In this document: piece after piece, positions 60,448-64,000 of the stretch
How the letters are laid out: every line of letters begins with the position of its first letter
Numbering within the stretch: position 1 is the first letter of the stretch
Assembly (NCBI GenBank): GCA_002709955.1
Contig: PAQY01000010.1
Location: 33,136-97,135 of the forward strand
Reading direction: 5' to 3'
Length of the DNA stretch: 64,000 nt
Source of the DNA: Rhodospirillaceae bacterium
GTDB lineage: Bacteria; Pseudomonadota; Alphaproteobacteria; UBA8366; Aestuariispiraceae
Notes under the pieces: generated by a model
The model's input: the letters and a program-made list of their open reading frames with translations, nothing else
What the model was told of the DNA's origin: nothing
Database searches by the model: none
Translations under genes and position numbers: made by a program

Positions 60448-61268
60448 AGCGCCATCTCCCCGATAAAGCTAAGGGCGGTCGGCCCGGTCATCAGGACATG
60501 ACCATCCTCCTGCCGCCACTGGATAGACATTTCCCCGCCATCAACCTGAATTTTTACAGGCGCGGTGGACGCATCCACCAGGCCGCGCCGATGGGCTGCA
60601 ACCGCTGTGGCGCAGGTGCCAGATCCGCAGGCCAGCGTGATTCCCGCCCCACGCTCCCAAACCCTCAGGCGCAATTGTCCCCCGGTGGACAGGGAGGCAA
60701 CTTCAACATTCGTGCGGCGCGGGAAAAGCGGATGATTCTCCAGAACAGGTCCCAATGCTGTTAGGTCAATCGCTTCCGCATCAGGCACGAAGAACACGCA
60801 ATGGGGGTTGCCCATGCCAACCGCAACAGGGTCTGCCAAGGGGCCAACAGTTATATTAAGATGCAGGGTGTCTGTTGCACAGGCCAGCGGTATGTCCTGC
60901 CATTCCAACAGGGCAGCCCCCATATCAATGGTCACCAGATCACCCGAACGCTCGCCCAACAGGCGGCCCCGTATCGTATCGATGGTGCAGGTGGCTTTGC
61001 CCAGTTCGGTCATCAACTGGTCGGCAACACAGCGTGTGCCATTGCCACAGGCTTCTGCCTCACTGCCATCTGGATTATAAATGCGCAGGAAGATATCGGC
61101 ATCTTGTGATTGGGGCGGCTGTATCACCATCAACTGATCAAAGCCGATGCCGAAATGTCGATCCCCAATCAGGCGAATGCGGGATTCCGGCAGGTCAATC
61201 GGCTCCGCGCGTGCGTCCAGCACGACAAAGTCGTTCCCAAGCCCATGCATTTTCTTGAACGCCACCAT
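60444..61268 (-). CDS. dapF: Diaminopimelate epimerase
   Basis: A 274-residue PLP-independent epimerase turning LL-DAP into meso-DAP for lysine and peptidoglycan. The two catalytic cysteines are Cys74 (EACGNGTRC) and Cys214 (TLACGSGTCA). KMHGLGNDFVVLDAR opens the fold. ATG 61268 has GAGGA 5 nt upstream; the longer frame to 61406 is rejected. It supplies the residue that MurE, encoded upstream in this window, adds. Confidence 0.98.
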   Translation of the reverse strand: MVAFKKMHGLGNDFVVLDARAEPIDLPESRIRLIGDRHFGIGFDQLMVIQPPQSQDADIFLRIYNPDGSEAEACGNGTRCVADQLMTELGKATCTIDTIRGRLLGERSGDLVTIDMGAALLEWQDIPLACATDTLHLNITVGPLADPVAVGMGNPHCVFFVPDAEAIDLTALGPVLENHPLFPRRTNVEVASLSTGGQLRLRVWERGAGITLACGSGTCATAVAAHRRGLVDASTAPVKIQVDGGEMSIQWRQEDGHVLMTGPTALSFIGEMAL

Positions 61269-61414
61269 GGCCGTCCTCGCCAAAACAGTCCTAAAAAACC
61301 TGTGCACCGCGCATTTCGGGCACCCAATTGAGGGCCTTATATAAGACGGCTTGGCTGTTGACGCAATTTGACTGTTTTTAGGGGGAAAGGGGAGCGCTGT
61401 ATTCAAGCAGCTTG

Positions 61415-61801
61415 TTACGCGTAAAGCTTGCTCTCGCTGATCTCTTGAACCATTTGAAAAAAGGCGCGGCGTTGATAGGGGGCTTCGATCGCGTTGAAAA
61501 AACCGGCCAGCATCCGCGCTTCCTCATCCTGGTCCGGCTCCGTCCTTTCGATTAACTCCAATCCATCATAGAAGGCTTCTACAGGGTGGTTCAGGGCGCG
61601 CGATATATGGAACAAGGCACTGGCTGAAATTCTGTTCTCTCCAGATTCGTATTTTCGGACCTGCTTAAAGCTCAAGCCGATATCCTGACCAAGCTGCGCC
61701 TGGGTGACTTTTCGCGCACGGCGCAGACGTTTGACATTCGCCCCAACCAGTTTGTCGACATCTGTTGGTTGCCGGCGCGTGCCTTTATGTTGCTGAGCCA
61801 T
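61415..61801 (-). CDS. XRE-family transcriptional regulator
   Basis: A 128-residue protein with one XRE helix-turn-helix near residues 18-72: LVGANVKRLRRARKVTQAQLGQDIGLSFKQVRKYESGENRISASALFHISRAL. The C-terminal half is charged and ends in a helix (RRAFFQMVQEISESK). This architecture is common in Alphaproteobacteria, with small regulators of stress or polymer-related genes. GAGGGA precedes the start. Two related AT-rich repeats lie directly upstream (61813-61885) and may be its operators. Confidence 0.85.
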   Translation of the reverse strand: MAQQHKGTRRQPTDVDKLVGANVKRLRRARKVTQAQLGQDIGLSFKQVRKYESGENRISASALFHISRALNHPVEAFYDGLELIERTEPDQDEEARMLAGFFNAIEAPYQRRAFFQMVQEISESKLYA

Positions 61802-61812
61802 GAACTTCCCTC

Positions 61813-61884
61813 TTTAATGGTATAACTATTATTTGCACACCGAAATCGGTTATTCAATGTTTAATGGCGTATAAAATTATTTGT
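61813..61884. repeat. AT-rich imperfect direct repeat upstream of the XRE gene
   Basis: The blocks at 61813-61838 and 61860-61884 share TTTAATGG, TATAA and ATTATTTG-AC in the same order, differing by a 2-bp insertion and a few bases. They start 47 bp apart. Position directly before the XRE start codon suggests paired binding sites or a duplicated promoter element. The rest of the 302-bp gap to ffh holds nothing I can identify. Confidence 0.5.
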
Positions 61885-62103
61885 ACGTAAAAGGAGAAAT
61901 TTAATCACTAGGTTTGCCGCTGAACCGTCCGGTTCCCTGGCAAGTGTGACAGTTATGCTTGACCGGCAGGGTGGAACGCCTTAGAAACCGCCTCACATCA
62001 GGCAGTCACATCTGCAGAAGGTCCTAAGGGGTCCCGCCGGTCCGCGAGTTTCGCGCACCGGCGCGTTTTGCGTTGTGTGTGCTTTGCTGAAGCAGGAGCG
62101 TGC

Positions 62104-63567
62104 ATGTTTGAGTCATTGTCAGATCGGCTGGGCGGCGTATTCGATGCCCTGAAACGACGGGGTTCGCTGAAGGCGGGCGACGTTGATGCCGCTATGCGTG
62201 ACATTCGCGTCGCGCTGCTGGAAGCCGATGTCGCACTGCCGGTTGTGAAGGATTTCATCGCCAGCGTGCGCGAACAGGCTGTTGGCGAGGCGGTGCTGCG
62301 ATCCGTGACGCCGGGTCAACAGGTGGTCAAGATCGTCAGTGATGCCCTGACGGCGTTGCTAAGTGCCGACGATCAGGACCTCAACTTGATTGGGGAGCCA
62401 CCCTTCGCGATCCTGATGGTGGGGCTGCAGGGCTCCGGTAAGACGACGACGACGGCGAAGCTGGGTAAGCGTCTTACGGAAAGAGACCGCAAGAAGGTGC
62501 TGATGGCGTCCCTGGACGTGTATCGCCCGGCGGCACAAGAACAGCTTAAAATTCTGGGCGAACAGACAGGCGTTGCGACCTTGCCGATTGTGGCAGGGCA
62601 ACAGCCCGTTGCGATTGCCAAGTGGGCGCTGAATGCGGCGCGGCTGGGCGGATACGATGTCGTCCTGTTGGATACCGCGGGTCGCTTGCATGTCGATGAA
62701 CAATTGATGGCCGAAGTCGCTGCCGTGCGCGATGCGGCTGTCCCGCGCGAGACCCTGCTGGTGGCCGACAGCATGACCGGTCAGGATGCGGTCACGGTCG
62801 CAAAGAGCTTCCAGGATCGCGTGGGCCTGAGCGGTATCGTGCTGACCCGCGTTGATGGCGATGCACGGGGCGGGGCGGCCCTGTCCATGCGCCAGATCAC
62901 CGGCAAGCCGATCAAGTTCCTGGGCACCGGCGAAAAGATGGACGAGATTGAGCCCTTCAAGGCCGATCGCGTTGCGGGTCGCATTCTGGGGATGGGCGAT
63001 GTCGTTTCCCTGGTGGAGCGTGCCGCCGAGTCTATCGATCAGGCCGAAGCCGAAAAGATCGCCCGCAAAATGCAAAAGGGCGAATACGACCTGGAAGACA
63101 TGGCCCAGCAGCTTAAGCAGATGCGCAAAATGGGCGGCATGGAAGGTCTGATGGGCATGTTGCCCGGCATTGCCAAAATGAAAAAGCAAATGGCCGGTGC
63201 CAATCTGGACCCGAAGGCGTTGATCCGGCAGGAAGCGATCATCTCTTCCATGACCCCGCAGGAACGACGCAACCCGAAGGTATTGCACGCCTCGCGCAAG
63301 CGTCGCGTGGCTGCCGGGTCGGGCACCAGTGTTCAGGACATCAACAAGCTGCTGAAACAGCATCAGACGATGGCCAAGATGATGAAGCAGGTCTCCAAAA
63401 TGGGCAAAAAGGGCATGATGGGTATGCCCGGCGGCATGGGTGGAGATATGAGCGCCCTGATGGGCGGTGCGAATATGGGGGGCGGATCCATGGGCAAGGG
63501 CCCGGGTCAGCTTCCAGGATTGGGAGGGATGCCCCCTGGCTTCCCCCCCGGATTTCCGAAGAAATAG
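62104..63567 (+). CDS. ffh: Signal recognition particle protein Ffh
   Basis: A 487-residue SRP GTPase that binds signal peptides and 4.5S RNA. The NG domain has GLQGSGKTTTTAKLG, DVYRPAAQEQL, LDTAGRLHVDEQ and TRVDGDARGGAAL. The M domain is methionine-rich (KQMRKMGGMEGLMGMLPGIAKMKKQM) with the RNA-binding segment MTPQERRNPKVLHASRKRRVAAGSG in two parts. The tail is an unusually long Gly/Met/Pro-rich stretch. ATG 62104 has AGGAG 4-5 nt upstream; it precedes rpsP as in many bacteria. Confidence 0.97.
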   Translation: MFESLSDRLGGVFDALKRRGSLKAGDVDAAMRDIRVALLEADVALPVVKDFIASVREQAVGEAVLRSVTPGQQVVKIVSDALTALLSADDQDLNLIGEPPFAILMVGLQGSGKTTTTAKLGKRLTERDRKKVLMASLDVYRPAAQEQLKILGEQTGVATLPIVAGQQPVAIAKWALNAARLGGYDVVLLDTAGRLHVDEQLMAEVAAVRDAAVPRETLLVADSMTGQDAVTVAKSFQDRVGLSGIVLTRVDGDARGGAALSMRQITGKPIKFLGTGEKMDEIEPFKADRVAGRILGMGDVVSLVERAAESIDQAEAEKIARKMQKGEYDLEDMAQQLKQMRKMGGMEGLMGMLPGIAKMKKQMAGANLDPKALIRQEAIISSMTPQERRNPKVLHASRKRRVAAGSGTSVQDINKLLKQHQTMAKMMKQVSKMGKKGMMGMPGGMGGDMSALMGGANMGGGSMGKGPGQLPGLGGMPPGFPPGFPKK

Positions 63568-63587
63568 CGTTTAGATCAATAACCCGG

Positions 63588-63604
63588 TCGGAAGCGTTTT
63601 CCGA
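63588..63604 (+). other. Short inverted repeat between ffh and rpsP
   Basis: TCGGAA (63588-63593), loop GCGTT, TTCCGA (63599-63604). A 6-bp perfect stem, no T-run after it. It could modulate readthrough from ffh into rpsP. Confidence 0.35.
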
Positions 63605-63653
63605 TCAAACAATAACCGAGTACCAGCGTTTCAATTAGGACTGGAGAACACGA

Positions 63654-64000
63654 ATGAGCCTTAAAATCCGGATGTCCCGTGGTGGCGCCAAAAAGCGTCC
63701 CTTTTATCGCATCGTTGTTGCGGATACCCGCGCACCGCGCGATGGCCGCTTCATCGAGAAGATCGGCTTCCACAACCCAATGATGCCCCGTGATCATGCA
63801 GAGCGTCTGAGCATCAACCTGGACCGCGCCAAGTATTGGATGTCGGTTGGCGCGAAGCCGTCACCGCGCGTTCACCGTTTCCTGGCCGATGCCGGCGTAA
63901 TGGAAAAGGCGTCAATCCCAGAGCAGACCAAACAGCACCTGCCGCGCGCCAAGGAACAGGAACGTATCCGCGAGCGTGAACAGAAGGCCAAGGAAGCTGC
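63654..64000 (+). CDS. rpsP: 30S ribosomal protein S16 (3' end outside window)
   Basis: Begins [26 protein letters not shown] in two obvious blocks, the signature of S16, and continues with [15 protein letters not shown] and [19 protein letters not shown] lies 8 nt before ATG 63654. About 115 codons are visible, longer than the E. coli protein (82), with a charged [16 protein letters not shown] extension typical of Alphaproteobacteria. The frame is still open at the window end. Confidence 0.97.
   Translation, partial: MSLKIRMSRGGAKKRPFYRIVVADTRAPRDGRFIEKIGFHNPMMPRDHAERLSINLDRAKYWMSVGAKPSPRVHRFLADAGVMEKASIPEQTKQHLPRAKEQERIREREQKAKEA

Noticed and set aside
61802..62103. Possible 4.5S SRP RNA gene next to ffh
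   Set aside because: The conserved apical loop pattern (GGUCAGG...GGAA...AGCAGCC) is not present on either strand.
62359..63363. 334-codon minus-strand frame opposite ffh
   Set aside because: Antisense shadow rich in His, Gln and Leu, as expected from reversed GC-rich codons; no ribosome site or domain.

Overview
This window is chromosomal DNA from an alphaproteobacterium, most likely a Rhodospirillales-like lineage. The evidence is a SUF cluster led by an Rrf2 regulator and carrying sufT, genes typical of the class (GapR/DUF2312, BamF/DUF3035, a PAS_5 protein), the ftsY-mtaB-dapF and ffh-rpsP neighbourhoods, and a complete dcw cluster running from mraZ to ftsZ and on into lpxC. Genes are dense, and many start codons overlap the previous stop (ATGA, GTGA or TAATG). 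I saw no rRNA, tRNA, CRISPR array, transposase or prophage gene.

Layout. (1) 1-9776, plus strand: iron-sulphur cluster assembly. It holds the end of one cysteine desulfurase, a second complete one, a 2Fe-2S ferredoxin, then a cold-shock protein and a phosphoesterase, then Rrf2 regulator-sufB-sufC-sufD-sufS-sufT-sufA. (2) 9794-14706: accessory metabolism (MFS transporter, GMC flavoprotein, PAS_5 protein, AstE/AspA-type deacylase). (3) 14806-23841: ileS with a possible regulatory leader, lspA, a BamF-like lipoprotein, a pair of M16 peptidases (one with and one without the zinc motif), hemN on the minus strand and gapR. (4) 23842-50828, minus strand: L,D-transpeptidase and subtilase genes at the end of a very long gene string mraZ-rsmH-ftsL-ftsI-murE-murF-mraY-murD-ftsW-murG-murC-murB-ddl-ftsQ-ftsA-ftsZ-lpxC-bamD-recN-ligA. 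This couples peptidoglycan precursor synthesis, the divisome, the first committed step of lipid A synthesis, outer-membrane assembly and DNA repair. (5) 51239-54821, minus strand: two TPR proteins (one joined to a glycosyltransferase-like domain, one to a methyltransferase) and yciB/ispZ. (6) 54921-58070: an apparently inserted block (small ORF, quinone-reductase-like MDR protein, ilvC, GNAT acetyltransferase) between yciB and ftsY. (7) 58068-64000: ftsY, mtaB, dapF and an XRE regulator on the minus strand, then ffh and rpsP on the plus strand; rpsP runs off the end.

The most interesting signals lie outside ordinary annotation. They are a possible leaderless leader peptide with adjacent Ile codons and a hairpin ahead of ileS; a triple TGGGN repeat with 5-nt spacers ahead of mraZ; a perfect FNR-type box ahead of hemN; a dyad at the predicted start site of the Rrf2-suf operon; a GNAT gene that has no stop codon of its own and reads on antisense through ftsY; and a histone H1-like tail on a TPR-glycosyltransferase. 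I did not find a clearly new multi-gene system. All functional calls rest on motif recognition by eye; no database search was run.
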